DNA of 64,000 nt from Sanderia malayensis (lineage: Eukaryota > Cnidaria > Scyphozoa > Semaeostomeae > Pelagiidae), in assembly GCA_013076295.1 (NCBI GenBank), contig RQOL01000824.1, positions 1-64,000 on the forward strand, written 5' to 3'. The position numbers were made by a program, and so were the translations under genes. Positions 10,616 through 19,528 of this stretch are shown piece by piece. Within the stretch, counting starts at the first letter, position 1. The number at the start of each line of letters is the position of its first letter. Under the pieces are notes generated by a model. It was not told where the DNA came from. It searched no databases and saw only the letters and a list, made by a program, of their open reading frames with translations.

Positions 10616-11612
10616 GCTTTCTTCTAAAATGTAGCAAGAATGTTGTCTTTGTCTTGTAAAATTGTATATCTTTTCCTAGCTCGTTGTAGACTTTTATAGT
10701 AAATTCGTTTATGTCGTTGTACAGCAACGGATAGTAGAACAGATTTTCAAATTCTACAAAATTCAGCACATGTTTGTTAATCTTCAATGGAATGAAACGC
10801 AACAATGGTGTGCTAATTTTTCCGACTACACGGTAGTCTAGCATGGAGCAATATATAAACATATTCTTCCCTTCTGCGTTGACTTGGAAATCTTGATCAC
10901 CAGTCACATCAGTTGTTCTTTCGATAGCCTTGAATGTATGATTTGATAGTAATCCAATAGGTGGATCTAGACTATTTGTAAACGGGCAAGGTGTCCATCT
11001 CACATCTCTATAATAGACATTATTTATATTGCGACTATATTCCTGCACATCTTCAACAAAACCAAACAATTTACATAAATCTTTTCCCATTGCAATTCTT
11101 TTGGCATACTTTGGAAATGTTATCTTGACTTTTGAATCCACAATTGAAAACTCTGGTCCACCTTCATAAGGTAAACCTAATCAGTTACATACTCTTTCAG
11201 TTCTCCCTCTTGTTTTTTTACGTTTTCATTGAAAATTGCAACGATTCTCTCATTGTGAATTTTTTAATAGTATCTCCACTCGAGATTTCATCATAGAAGT
11301 CGCGATATTGTATCCATCTCTCAGGTTTATCTGCTGCTTGATTCCATTTTTTCGTATATTCATTACTTGACGCTACTCTCACATTTAACTCATCAAAGCC
11401 AACCTTATCAGTGCCAAGTTGCATCAATCCATACATTTTCCAACTATTGTAAACACCATGTTTAAATTGAGCAGGATCAAATACAAGTCTATCACTCAGC
11501 TCATAGATCATTTCTACCAGCGCCACTTCCCATTTTCCATGTAATGTAATTGTTCTTTAAGTTTTATTTTTCCATCAGAACAGTAGGACATGTGAGGTAA
11601 AAATCATTAATA
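10608..11612 (-). CDS. Penton-like minor capsid protein 2 (copy A, frameshifted)
   Basis: The corresponding ORF is open in copy B (35713-36723, 336 residues). In copy A it is seen as 10608-11141 and 11218-11526, with single-base losses near 11178, 11245, 11551 and 11576, and one missing base at about 11610 that removes the start codon. Visible stretches include WEVALVEMIYELSDR-type sequence near the N-terminus, KHGVYNSWKMYGLM, and a C-terminal FIPLKINKHVLNFVEFEN..YPLLY. Position between integrase and capsid and the paired arrangement with a similar gene upstream suggest a vertex/penton protein. No diagnostic motif exists, so the function is inference from synteny. Confidence 0.65.
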
Positions 11613-11969
11613 TCTTTAACGAATGATAAATCAATTTGACAATTTTCTTCAAATTTATCTGATATATCTTCCAGAGTTTCCCAGTTGATAATTTTAATAT
11701 CGAACGATTTTATGTTAGATCTTGTCACTCTATACGTTGCTGGATTTTATAGTTGATCTGTGAATTGATTTTGAATCGTCGATAACTAGCCCCAATAGAG
11801 GAACAGCATCCTTACTTATAATGAAATTGCAACAAACAGCAAACACTTTTTCACTCTCATCTTTTTCTTTTTTATTTAATGTACAAGCAATCATACTACA
11901 TTTCCAATTAGTATCCACTGGAAGTGGATTATCAAAATTTACATGTCTATTATTTAGTGTCACATTCAT
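11590..11969 (-). CDS. Small hypothetical protein (only in copy A)
   Basis: Starts at an ATG (11969) overlapping the stop of the gene before it, as elsewhere in this block. The first 79 codons (..NNRHVNFDNPLPVDTNWKCSMIA) are open. A frame break near 11745 separates them from a second open stretch that ends ..INWETLEDISDKFEENC. I do not recognise it. The WKC/WKV-type N-terminal strand recalls the penton-like proteins beside it, so it could be a small jelly-roll relative. It is entirely lost in copy B except for its 3' end because of the 1073 bp deletion. Confidence 0.45.
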
Positions 11970-12362
11970 ATTACTGGCCTAATTCGAACGGTCAGTGATG
12001 TTTTCTCCAATATACTTGCTTTTGCGGAATAGAGAGATGTTAATTTTATAGGATTTCCATCATCATCTACCATTTTATTGAATTTGTTGAAACTGAGCCT
12101 CTCCAGTGGTGTGTAAATTATATTCTTTGGAGCGTAATATCTAACATATGTATCAAGATCTGTATCGTAAAATGCTAGTTTTCTCAAAACTCTTCATTTT
12201 GTTAACACCTCCAAGATAGTTGCTTTCCAATAGATCACATTCTACATTTATAGAAGTATGTTCATTTAGATGAACACCGTCCTTTATTCTGCTTAAGCAG
12301 TTTATCTTTCCTCCAGTCAGCGAGTCACCATCTGCCTTCCTTTTGTAAACAATCAGTTTCAT
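11966..12362 (-). CDS. Small hypothetical protein (only in copy A, frame-broken)
   Basis: Two overlapping open stretches, 12153-12362 (from ATG) and 11966-12187, probably one ~130-residue product with a frame break near 12185. It includes LIVYKRKADGDSLTGG, VECDLLESNYLGG and, after the break, YYAPKNIIYTPLERLSF. I do not recognise the family. The ATG lies inside the 3' end of the upstream penton-like frame, again an overlapping arrangement. Deleted from copy B. Confidence 0.45.
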
Positions 12363-13001
12363 TGTTTGACTGGGATTGTATACTATCAGAAATCTTGTAG
12401 TGAAAGTATTTGACTATTGAGCCATTTGGTAAAGTGTGGGTGACCTGATCTTCTAAACCAAGAAAATGTGCCAAAGGTCTTGAAAATGTTATTAAAAGTG
12501 CACTAGTATATCTCCGTCTTTTACCTCCATGAGTTGCAAAGCCTAATGTTTTCAAATCATCTTTCATTTCAAACTGTATCTTTCCATCAATTAATGATAC
12601 TGATAACATGTTTTTTAATATGTACCCAAATTCAGGGAAATCCAAGACTCTATCATTGAAAAGTCTTTTGAATTCATAATACATCAGAGTATTATCACGG
12701 GTTTCGATAATTTCTTTATCAAGACGGATTTTTCATAGAAAAAACCATCTGTACCCCAAGAAATCAATTTTCCATCTTCATCGGTAATAGTCACATACTC
12801 GTTGGAAATTGAAAACCAGTATTGATCATGTAATGATTTTTCTCCTCTATCTGGCAGCGTCATTTGTAGTAATGCCATTTCCCATTTTCTTTTATTGTTT
12901 AATTGAAAAACGTGAGGTAAATCAACTGTGAAATCTACTAGTTTTAATCTATCAGTAACAAATCCCGAAGGAAGAACCAAGTCAAATTCTTCATCAATCA
13001 T
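12325..13001 (-). CDS. Penton-like minor capsid protein 1 (copy A, one frame break)
   Basis: Starts at 13001, overlapping the integrase stop as ATGA. Two open stretches, 12684-13001 and 12325-12684, are joined by a frame break near 12705. The N-terminal DLVLPSGFVTD..VDLPHVFQL..KRKWEMALLQMTLPD looks like a second copy of the N-terminal module of the gene at 10608-11612 (GKWEVALVEMIYELSD), which suggests an old tandem duplication. The C-terminal half has GGKRRRYTSALLITFSRPLAHFLG. Copy B keeps only the first 74 codons. A vertex or minor capsid role is inferred from position and the paralogous neighbour. Confidence 0.6.
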
Positions 13002-14050
13002 ATTGTCTCTAATTGACTTTCAGCTACCCACTCATCAAACTGGGGAGGATAACCTCTCCACCTGATTAAATAGAAGTTTTTACCTCTTTTTTTCTTAGTT
13101 TCCAACACTTGCTCAACGACGAAGGTTTTTGGAAGATACACATGTTGTAGCTCCTCTTTATAGAAGCGATCATCTATCTCTTCATCTTGGAGATCTTCAA
13201 TTTTATACATTACTGGATACCTTTCTTTAAATACTTTGCTAATCTTGAATATTTCTTCAGTATAATTTTGTAAATAACCTTTCTTAAACATTCTCTTCTT
13301 CAAACTCAGTCTTACATAATCTCCAATTTTAAAGATCTTTTTATTTTTTTAGTTTCTTTTTTAAACAGCTTTTTTCGAACAGTGCTCACATTGTTTGGAG
13401 TAACTTCAGAAGGTCTCAACCAATAGATCTATGATAGGTATTGTTGTAAGAATCAACAAAATCTTGTAGATTATCAATATATCTTAATGTATTTTTGGCT
13501 GTGAAGTATCTATACATTCTTCCTTTAAGTGTTCTATTGAATCTTTCCACAATTGCGGCCTTTACATCATTATTTGCAGTGTAAAAATCGATATCGTTTT
13601 TCGTCAGCAAAGCTTGAAATTCTTTGTTTAAAAACTCAGTACCTTTATCAGATCGTACCTTTTTGGGCTTTCTTTCCAATAAAATTTCTTTAAAAGCATC
13701 GACAATTTCTTTTCCTGTTTTTCTTTTCAGAGGCTTTACCCAAGCATACTTGCTAAAAGTATCAATACAGCATAATAGAAATGTAATGTTGTTGTTTTCT
13801 TTTTTCAAATATGCCATATCAACAAGATCGCATTCCCATAAATAATCAATGTTATTAGTTAGTATCCGCTCACGTTTAAAGTTCTTCCTACTTGGTCTGT
13901 GCAATGAATATGCAAGACTAGTTTTACTCCATTCTTTAACATCTTTTCTTGTTAGATTAGGAATTACTTTTTTAAATTCCTATATGCTTTATCTAAACCT
14001 CCAAGAGAACCCGGAACAGAAGGATCAGAATATAACTTTTCTAGATTCAT
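12998..14050 (-). CDS. Retroviral-type integrase with chromodomain (copy A, frameshifted)
   Basis: Same gene as the intact 351-codon copy at 37035-38090. The catalytic core (13416-13904) is open and holds ECDLVDM, VRSDKGTEF and IVERFNRTLK, the D,D,E triad of rve integrases. The chromodomain (12998-13303) is open and holds FYLIRWRGYPPQFDEW. Frame breaks against copy B are homopolymer losses near 13979 (CC for CCC), 13420 (AA for AAA) and 13350 (one T fewer), so the lesions may be sequencing errors. The enzyme would insert the element; the chromodomain is thought to steer integration toward modified histones. Confidence 0.9.
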
Positions 14051-14277
14051 AACAAATCAATTAATATTTCTAACAATTTATCATTTATAGAGTTTTTCTT
14101 CCGTCGTCTGTATGTTCTTTTCCTTTTGCCACCTGATAGACGCTTTTTAGGCTTTCTTCCTTTATTTATGATCTTTTTGGGCTTTTTCTTCGCCGGTTCA
14201 TCAACAGTTGGAAATGATTCGCTAGGTTGTATGATTATCTTTTCAAAAGAAGTCATTTTTGCTGTTTTCATAAACAT
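14047..14277 (-). CDS. Small Lys/Arg-rich protein
   Basis: A 76-residue ORF intact in both copies. The middle is strongly basic (AKKKPKKIINKGRKPKKR, then GGKRKRTYRRRKKN) between a short acidic/serine N-terminus and a hydrophobic tail (LLEILIDLL). Its stop overlaps the integrase start as ATGA, and it begins 8 bases after the packaging ATPase stop. The charge suggests DNA binding, for example a core or nuclear-targeting protein. No family is recognised. Confidence 0.7.
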   Translation of the reverse strand: MFMKTAKMTSFEKIIIQPSESFPTVDEPAKKKPKKIINKGRKPKKRLSGGKRKRTYRRRKKNSINDKLLEILIDLL

Positions 14278-14285
14278 ATAGATGG

Positions 14286-14959
14286 CTATTTATAACCTTT
14301 TTTAGACTTGTACACTGCATGGGAGCTTCATGAGGGAAAATATTTGTTCGAAATCTCATATCTTCATTCATTGATTGGGTGAAATCACAGAGTAGATATC
14401 CATACATTCTTGCTGTTGCATCATTATAAATGTCAAGAAATGTTTTAGGAGATGCAGGCATAATTTGTCGTGCGAGAAATCTAATTTGACTTCTATCTCT
14501 AGGATTTTTGAAAAGAACTTGATATTGAGTATTGAGAGCCAAATTTCTCATTTCCGTTCCTCTTGGGAAAGGATTTTGCATCATAACAATAACATTAATG
14601 TTGAGATGAGATCTTCCTTTTGTGAACAATTTTCCCAAATCTTTGAAGTTTGCAATTTCATGCATTAGATCATCAACAACAATAGTTAATCTTTTGTCTG
14701 ACCTCTCGATTTCTTCGTACAAGTTTTCAGGTAATTCAGTAATAAATCTACAATTCCCAACAAAACTTTTTTTAATGCGCTCAAATAGCTCTGGCTGGTT
14801 CGTTCCTGAGATCCACATGAGATTGGGATATTGCCTGCCATCATCGATTATATTATTATAATTTTTAAATAGATTTTCTACCCAAGTAGTTTTGCCGCTT
14901 CCGCTTACTCCAGATAAAATCAGAGAAAAAGGTGCTTTAAATCTCAAGTCATAACTCAT
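14286..14959 (-). CDS. FtsK/HerA-type genome-packaging ATPase
   Basis: P-loop ATPase of the A32/FtsK-HerA type used by Polintons and related viruses to load DNA into capsids. Walker A is LSGVSGSGKTTWVENLF near residue 20; Walker B is RLTIVVDDLMHE about 80 residues later. NVIVMMQNPFPRGTEMR and NPRDRSQIRFLARQ follow, in the positions of the sensor and arginine-finger regions. The start is the ATG of MSYDLRFKAP at 14959. In copy A one missing C near 14319 changes the last few residues relative to copy B, which ends ..YKSKKGYK. The coding part is otherwise the same. Confidence 0.9.
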
Positions 14960-15071
14960 ATTTATAACAAATTTAGAACGTCTCTTTACAACAATAACTA
15001 ACCTCTATTTATAACAATTTTTAGAACAAATAACTAACAACTATTTTTAACACAAATAATGTTTATAAAAC

Positions 15072-16175
15072 TTAAACAAATGGTGTGACTAAATTGTTTA
15101 TAATCCTGTTCAATATCTGTAGCAAATATACGGATGTAGAGAGGTTTGTATGTGATAATTCATCATACAGATTTCCGACATTGGATTTGATTGTTTGAGT
15201 TAGACGTCCATTCTTCAACTCATCAAACATTGATTTTTTGAACGATTCTTTCCCCTCAGCCAGCATATCGGCGTTGACATAACTGATGTGAAACGATAAA
15301 AATCTGAAAGCATTGTGAACCATACAATCTTGCTTGTGGTCAGTAGCATCAATTGATGTAGAGTAAATCTTTGTAGTTGAGCATTTTTCACAGTATTCTT
15401 TTGCTTTTTTGAAAATGCGTTTCAAGAGAATTGTAGCATATGCTTCTTGTACTCGTACATCAGCATCTTCTTCTTGGAGTTCAGCATATGCTTTTTGCAG
15501 CATTTCATCATCATTTCCTGATGCTGCTTTAACTGAGGAATCATCAACATGTTCTTTCTTTTTTTGAGCTGTGATATTTTCTTTCTTTTTTCTTCGCATC
15601 AGATTCGGCACTTCCAGAAGATGATGGTATAATTAATGATAGAGGCCTTTTGCGGGATGATGGTGCTAGCATTTTCAGATCAGCAAGCTTTCCATGCAAT
15701 GCTTCCAACATTTCTTCTTTTAGATTTATTCCAGTTTTAGTTGGTTTCTCATTCTTCCATCTTCGTATTCCCAGGCATAACTTTATGGGAAAATCACCAT
15801 TTTTCTGCAGATAGATTTCAACCTTATCTTCATGTGCTTCTTCTTTGCTCAAAACTTCAGTGTATAGGGTTAGAAATTGAGTATACGTTCCCCCATATCG
15901 CTTCGTTTCAATGATGACGCCGTTCTTCTCAAACAGACTTGTAACATCTTTCCTTGAAATTGTAATTTATGATTTATCTCATCGAGATTTATGTTGCTAT
16001 CAACTATTTCCAAGAGACGAGCCAGTGCTGCATGAGAAATAGCCATTGATTTTACAGCTAGTGCACCTTTAATCATATCTTTCACCACCAGCACCCATTT
16101 GTTAGAGGCAGCTTGAACAGCAAATGATGTCTTGATTAGGCCCTCTTCATTTCTAACTTCGTAAATTCCTGCCAT
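15072..16175 (-). CDS. Unknown protein, first gene of the leftward structural block (copy A, frameshifted)
   Basis: Read as 15870-16175, 15544-15852 and 15072-15611 in successive frames; copy B has the same ~365-codon gene with one break. The N-terminal ~75 residues (MAGIYEVRNEEGLIKTSF..) look globular. The middle has VEIYLQKNGDFPIKLCLGIRRW, then a Ser/Lys-rich linker (SSRKRPLSLIIPSSS), and a helical C-terminal third with LLKRIFKKAKEYCEKC. I do not recognise it. It is the first gene downstream of the HSE/TATA promoter at 16264-16580, a position that could suit a regulatory or scaffold protein. Confidence 0.65.
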
Positions 16176-16263
16176 GATTCTTCAGCGATTCTTTAGTGAT
16201 TTTTTAAGCTCTGCACTCTTCAACAGCTCCGCACGACTGATTTGATTTAGCTTCCGACGTCTG

Positions 16264-16580
16264 TTTATGTATATAAATCAACCAATCAGATTGCAGAGAT
16301 TTCTGCTTTGGAAACTTCTGGAAACTTCTGAAAAATCTCTGTGATCTGATTGGCTGATAGCCTCTGGAAACTTCTGGAAGCTTCTGCTCCTGGAAACTTC
16401 TGGAAACTTCTGAAAAATCTCTGTGATCTGATTGGCTGATAGCCTCTGGAAAAACTTCTGGAAACTTCTGAAAAATCTCTGTGATCTGATTCATCGTTCG
16501 AATGTTCTAGAACCTTCTTCGAAGTTTCTAGTTATTATTGAAAGGTGGTGTTAGCATTCGAAGTTCGAATGTTCTAGAAC
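16264..16580 (-). promoter_or_regulatory. Leftward late-block promoter with heat-shock-element array
   Basis: Tandem ~80 bp units carry TTCTGGAAACTTCTGGAA-type strings at about 16318-16337, 16365-16412 and 16448-16470: perfect alternating TTC/GAA units on a 5 bp period. A stronger site, GAATGTTCTAGAACCTTC, is at about 16500-16517, with a further one at 16566-16582. Next to the gene are a CCAAT box (16282-16286; ATTGG on the coding strand) and a TATA-like TTTATATAC about 95 bp before the ATG at 16175. The TATA/CCAAT/CAGAAATCTCT core is the polB promoter core inverted. The array overlaps the Fic gene's stop codon. Confidence 0.75.
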
Positions 16581-17125
16581 TTTCTTTCGAAAGTGTTTGA
16601 GGTAAATTCTTCTACAATTTCTGCTTGAACTTTAATCATATCACTTAAAAATTTATCCTGATTCCACTCTATTAAATCTCCAGTTAAATAATAATACAGC
16701 AACTTCGCCAACCTTCCATTTCCATCAGGAAAAGGATGAATCCATAATAACAATGCTGTATATTCTATTGGATTATAGTAATGCTGCCTCTTTATTAATT
16801 GGTTTAATAAAATTTCTATCTGATCAGGTTTACAATATTCTATTATCTCTGTTTCACTCATGCGTGCACATCTTACACTATTTGCAAATTTACCATGATA
16901 TTCAGGTAAAATAAATTCATGTGTTTCTTTTACCATGTCAGTGTCGATTGTAAATCGAGTAATGTAATTTCTATCAAGCACAACCTCTCTTATCGTTCTT
17001 AGATATACATAAGCATCCTCTAAATTTGCCTTGTTTATACAGTCAACTTCACCTTCTGACTTTAAAATAGAATGTAACATCTTTCTTTCTACTTCATCAA
17101 CATTAATTCTGTATACTCGATTCAT
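16574..17125 (-). CDS. Fic-domain protein (putative AMPylase)
   Basis: Intact 183-residue ORF. HPFPDGNGRLAKLLYYYL near residue 130 is a full match to the Fic motif HPF-x-D/E-GN-G-R, including the catalytic His and the anion-hole and arginine positions. Upstream helices (LLNQLIKRQHYYNPIEYTALLLWI) have the usual Fic spacing. Fic enzymes mostly transfer AMP, or other phosphate-containing groups, to Ser/Thr/Tyr of target proteins. I do not find a clear S/T-xxx-E-G/N inhibitory helix, so it may be unrestrained or regulated otherwise. Its ATG follows the basic protein gene with a ~105 bp gap. Copy B has single-base breaks. A host-modifying role is inference. Confidence 0.88.
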   Translation of the reverse strand: MNRVYRINVDEVERKMLHSILKSEGEVDCINKANLEDAYVYLRTIREVVLDRNYITRFTIDTDMVKETHEFILPEYHGKFANSVRCARMSETEIIEYCKPDQIEILLNQLIKRQHYYNPIEYTALLLWIHPFPDGNGRLAKLLYYYLTGDLIEWNQDKFLSDMIKVQAEIVEEFTSNTFERKF

Positions 17126-17231
17126 TATGAATTATTCTCGAGCTCCTATCTCCACGAACTTCTTACTGGAAATGAGCTTTTTGTCTGAGATTTGTTCATC
17201 TATTTCTTTCAATTTTGTTCATTTAAAAATG

Positions 17232-17688
17232 TTAGGTTCTTACTCTTGCTATTTTTATAGATCTAGTCCCACTTCGTCTACCTTTCATATGCTTCTTCCG
17301 CTTCCTTCGCATCCTCCGCTTTCGGCCGCCTTGCATTTTCCTCATAGCTGTGTCTAAACCATATCCGGCTGCAACGATTGCTCCACCTTTTGCAGCTTTC
17401 TTAGCACCTCTCAATGCTATCTTCTTAACAGCTTGTTTACTAACTCGTTTTGCTATCGCTTTTCCACCCTGTCTTACAGCTTGTTTAATAGCTTGCCTAG
17501 CTGCTACCGTGCTATTGCGGAACCCATGTTTGTTGATTTCCTTCTCTTCTCCTTTCACGTTTTCGTATTCTATCCCTTTTATACTTTCCTTCACCCGTCA
17601 TTAGTTTAGTCGCTTCAACTCCACCATCATCCTTCAACATATCGTCTATCAGCATTGATGCTACAACACTTGCTGCTATACTAGCCAT
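17232..17688 (-). CDS. Very basic Ala/Gly-rich protein (copy A, frameshifted)
   Basis: Same gene as the intact 152-residue ORF at 41280-41738; copy A breaks frame between about 17505 and 17550. Order: Ala-rich start (MASIAASVVAS), Arg/Lys block, repeated RQAIKQAVRQGGKAIAKR and KKAAKGG stretch, a small hydrophobic segment GGAIVAAGYGLDTAM, then GGRKRRMRRKRKKHMKGRR. The pattern of basic ends around a glycine-rich hydrophobic patch is reminiscent of adenovirus core or pVI-like proteins. The exact role is unknown. Confidence 0.7.
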
Positions 17689-17736
17689 GATTATATTATA
17701 GCTATTAAATTGTAGCGTTCTTCCTTCTTTTATAAT

Positions 17737-18015
17737 CTATTTCTTAAATTCTTCATCTGCATATGCCCACTTATCGCGTTGTTTTTTCGGTACTCCGGCA
17801 GCTCTCCAAAATTCCCTAGGGATGAATTGTAGGGGTTTTGGTTTTTTCCAACCCTTTTTCCATATTGTTGGTTTCAACTCTCGCTGTAATCCTGGTAGTG
17901 GTGTTGCTGCAATAGCTGTTTTCACAACCCAATTTTGTATGTTTTTAAAAAGACCTTTACCCCTAATTCTCTTAGTGAGCCGTTTCTTTCTACTCTGTCT
18001 CTTGCGCTTACCCAT
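17737..18015 (-). CDS. Small basic protein with amphipathic helix
   Basis: A 92-residue ORF, intact in copy A. It begins MGKRKRQSRKKRLTKRIRGK, then has LFKNIQNWVVKTAIAATPLPG, a likely amphipathic or membrane-active helix, then KPTIWKKGWKKPKP and an acidic tail (YADEEFKK). GKGLF after a basic stretch could be a protease processing site, but the adenain consensus is not exact. It follows the preceding basic gene in a pair, suggesting both are virion components. Copy B has one base fewer in a G run (GGGGTTTTGG to GGGTTTTGG). Confidence 0.7.
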   Translation of the reverse strand: MGKRKRQSRKKRLTKRIRGKGLFKNIQNWVVKTAIAATPLPGLQRELKPTIWKKGWKKPKPLQFIPREFWRAAGVPKKQRDKWAYADEEFKK

Positions 18016-18172
18016 CTTTATTTATGAGGTAAGTGCATTGTTTTTATAAGAAATTTAAGACGAAAAAGCTGTTTAATGAATGCGTGCATTGCCCTCCGAC
18101 ATTGTGCCATTTTGATTATTGTAATGATGCAGCTTCCTTATATAGACCCATGCATACAAAAAAAACACGCAT

Positions 18173-18703
18173 TTACATGAGGATATCATTTTGTGTAATT
18201 TCAACATCTCCCCATTCTCTAAGAACACAATCATATTTAATGTTATAAAGTAAACAATCCACCCATAAACTACTAATGTTGTATTGTTTCTTTGCGTGAT
18301 GATAGATAATTTGCTTCTCTATCCAAAGGAGTATCACAGCAAACCTTCCCAAGTTTCCATTTCCATTAGAAAAACTTTCATTGAATAGTGTTTTCAAGGT
18401 ATCATTGATCCTGTCTTTCCATTCATCTTCATTCACCGGAGATTCTTCAATCAGCAACCCATCTTCAGCATCCTTTGCTTGTGGTAGATTTCCAAGATGA
18501 ACGCTTATTCGAGCAAATCCCATAAACTTGTGTAAATTCTTGTATACTTTCCCAAGATATATGCGCCGAACTTGAACCTTTGTATTAATGCCCATTACAT
18601 CTCTAAAATGTTCCTTCAAATAGACTAAGAGCAAATCTTTTTTTGTTCTTTGCAGAAATGACCTAAAGTCATTAATTATAATGTGTGCTAATGTTAACAA
18701 CAT
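18173..18703 (-). CDS. Possible Bcl-2-like protein
   Basis: A 176-residue ORF intact in both copies. Residues ~120-145 read LFNESFSNGNGNLGRFAVIL, which fits the BH1 pattern (LF..G.NWGR..A). About 30 residues later a terminal VLREWGDVE is where BH2 (W..NGGW) is expected. The rest is predicted to be helical, and the size fits viral Bcl-2 relatives, which block Bax/Bak-driven cell death. A clear BH3 groove signature and a C-terminal anchor are not seen. The GNGN..GR string also recalls a Fic motif, but the preceding HPF is missing. The assignment is tentative. Confidence 0.5.
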   Translation of the reverse strand: MLLTLAHIIINDFRSFLQRTKKDLLLVYLKEHFRDVMGINTKVQVRRIYLGKVYKNLHKFMGFARISVHLGNLPQAKDAEDGLLIEESPVNEDEWKDRINDTLKTLFNESFSNGNGNLGRFAVILLWIEKQIIYHHAKKQYNISSLWVDCLLYNIKYDCVLREWGDVEITQNDILM

Positions 18704-18759
18704 CTTTGCTACTGAGATAACAAGTGGAATCCATCGTTTTTATAGATTACTCGAAATCC

Positions 18760-18900
18760 CTTCGAACGTCGATGAAGACGCGATTTGATTGGTTAATAAT
18801 TACATCATCATTTAAATGTTCTCGAATGTTCTTTCGAAATTTCCAGTCATTATTGAAAGGTGGTGTTACCATTTGAAATTCGAATGGTAATGAGATATGT
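18760..18900 (-). promoter_or_regulatory. Upstream region of the Bcl-2-like gene: TTCGAA/HSE-type sites
   Basis: Holds TCGAATGTTCTTTCGAAATTTCC (18822-18844; GAA and TTC half-sites, partly off the 5 bp period), ATTACATCAT and an ATTGG box. The stretch ATTATTGAAAGGTGGTGTTA is shared with 16533-16552 beside the other HSE array, so the promoter modules are copies of each other. It lies between divergent genes. Confidence 0.5.
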
Positions 18901-18927
18901 TAATAAATACTGTAGTGCTCTATTCAA

Positions 18928-19077
18928 CCAATGAGATGAGTTGGCGGGAGTTAGTAAAAATTTGGTTGACGTGATTTGGTTAAAATTAAGAGTCGAAAAA
19001 TTGTTTGTTACGCCCTGTTCAGGTAAACCAGCCAATGAGATGAATTGGCGGGAGCTATTAAAAATTGGTTGACGTGA
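18928..19077 (+). promoter_or_regulatory. Duplicated CCAAT / E2F-like / CRE-like module
   Basis: Two direct repeats ~103 bp apart. Each has CCAAT (18928, 19032), TTGGCGGGAG resembling an E2F site (18941-18950, 19045-19054) and TGACGTGA (18967-18974, 19070-19077). They sit upstream of the rightward spliced gene and downstream of the divergent Bcl-2-like gene. In copy B each E2F-like site has lost one G. Site calls rest on consensus matching only. Confidence 0.6.
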
Positions 19078-19528
19078 TTTGATTAATATCAAGAGTTGAA
19101 CATCTTTTTTTTTTGCCACTCTACAGCAGAGATTCTCGAAGTAAGTTGTGTTCATATTCTACTGAACATTTCAAGATTTCTACTAATGTTTGTAAGGTTT
19201 ATCGACCTAAGCATAAACAATTGATGGACTCTTTGCTTTCATTTCAGTTGAATCACTTTATGGATTATAAATTGTTTTATTTAACAAGTGAGTTTTCCTT
19301 CTACTTTGTAACCCCGCCATTTTTACAATTTCTCAGTAAGTTGCTTTTATCTACAATAAATTTTATTTAATTAATTAAATTTTGTTGCTTCATTCTAGAA
19401 ATATCAAGAAATCGCAAACCAAATACCGAGTGAGTACCCTTCGTTTTAAAGGATGTCTTCGTTTCCTAAAACTCATTTGCTCTGAATTCCTCCTCGGCAT
19501 TACTCAAACTAAATTTATTCTCTTAGAT

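Noticed and set aside
16574..17125. Bacterial contamination as the source of Fic and YqaJ genes
   Set aside because: Both sit inside eukaryotic mobile elements with defined inverted repeats and spliced or animal-type neighbours, and the Fic gene is present in both element copies.
18173..18703. Second Fic protein (GNGN..GR string)
   Set aside because: The catalytic HPF is missing and the surrounding pattern fits BH1 better.
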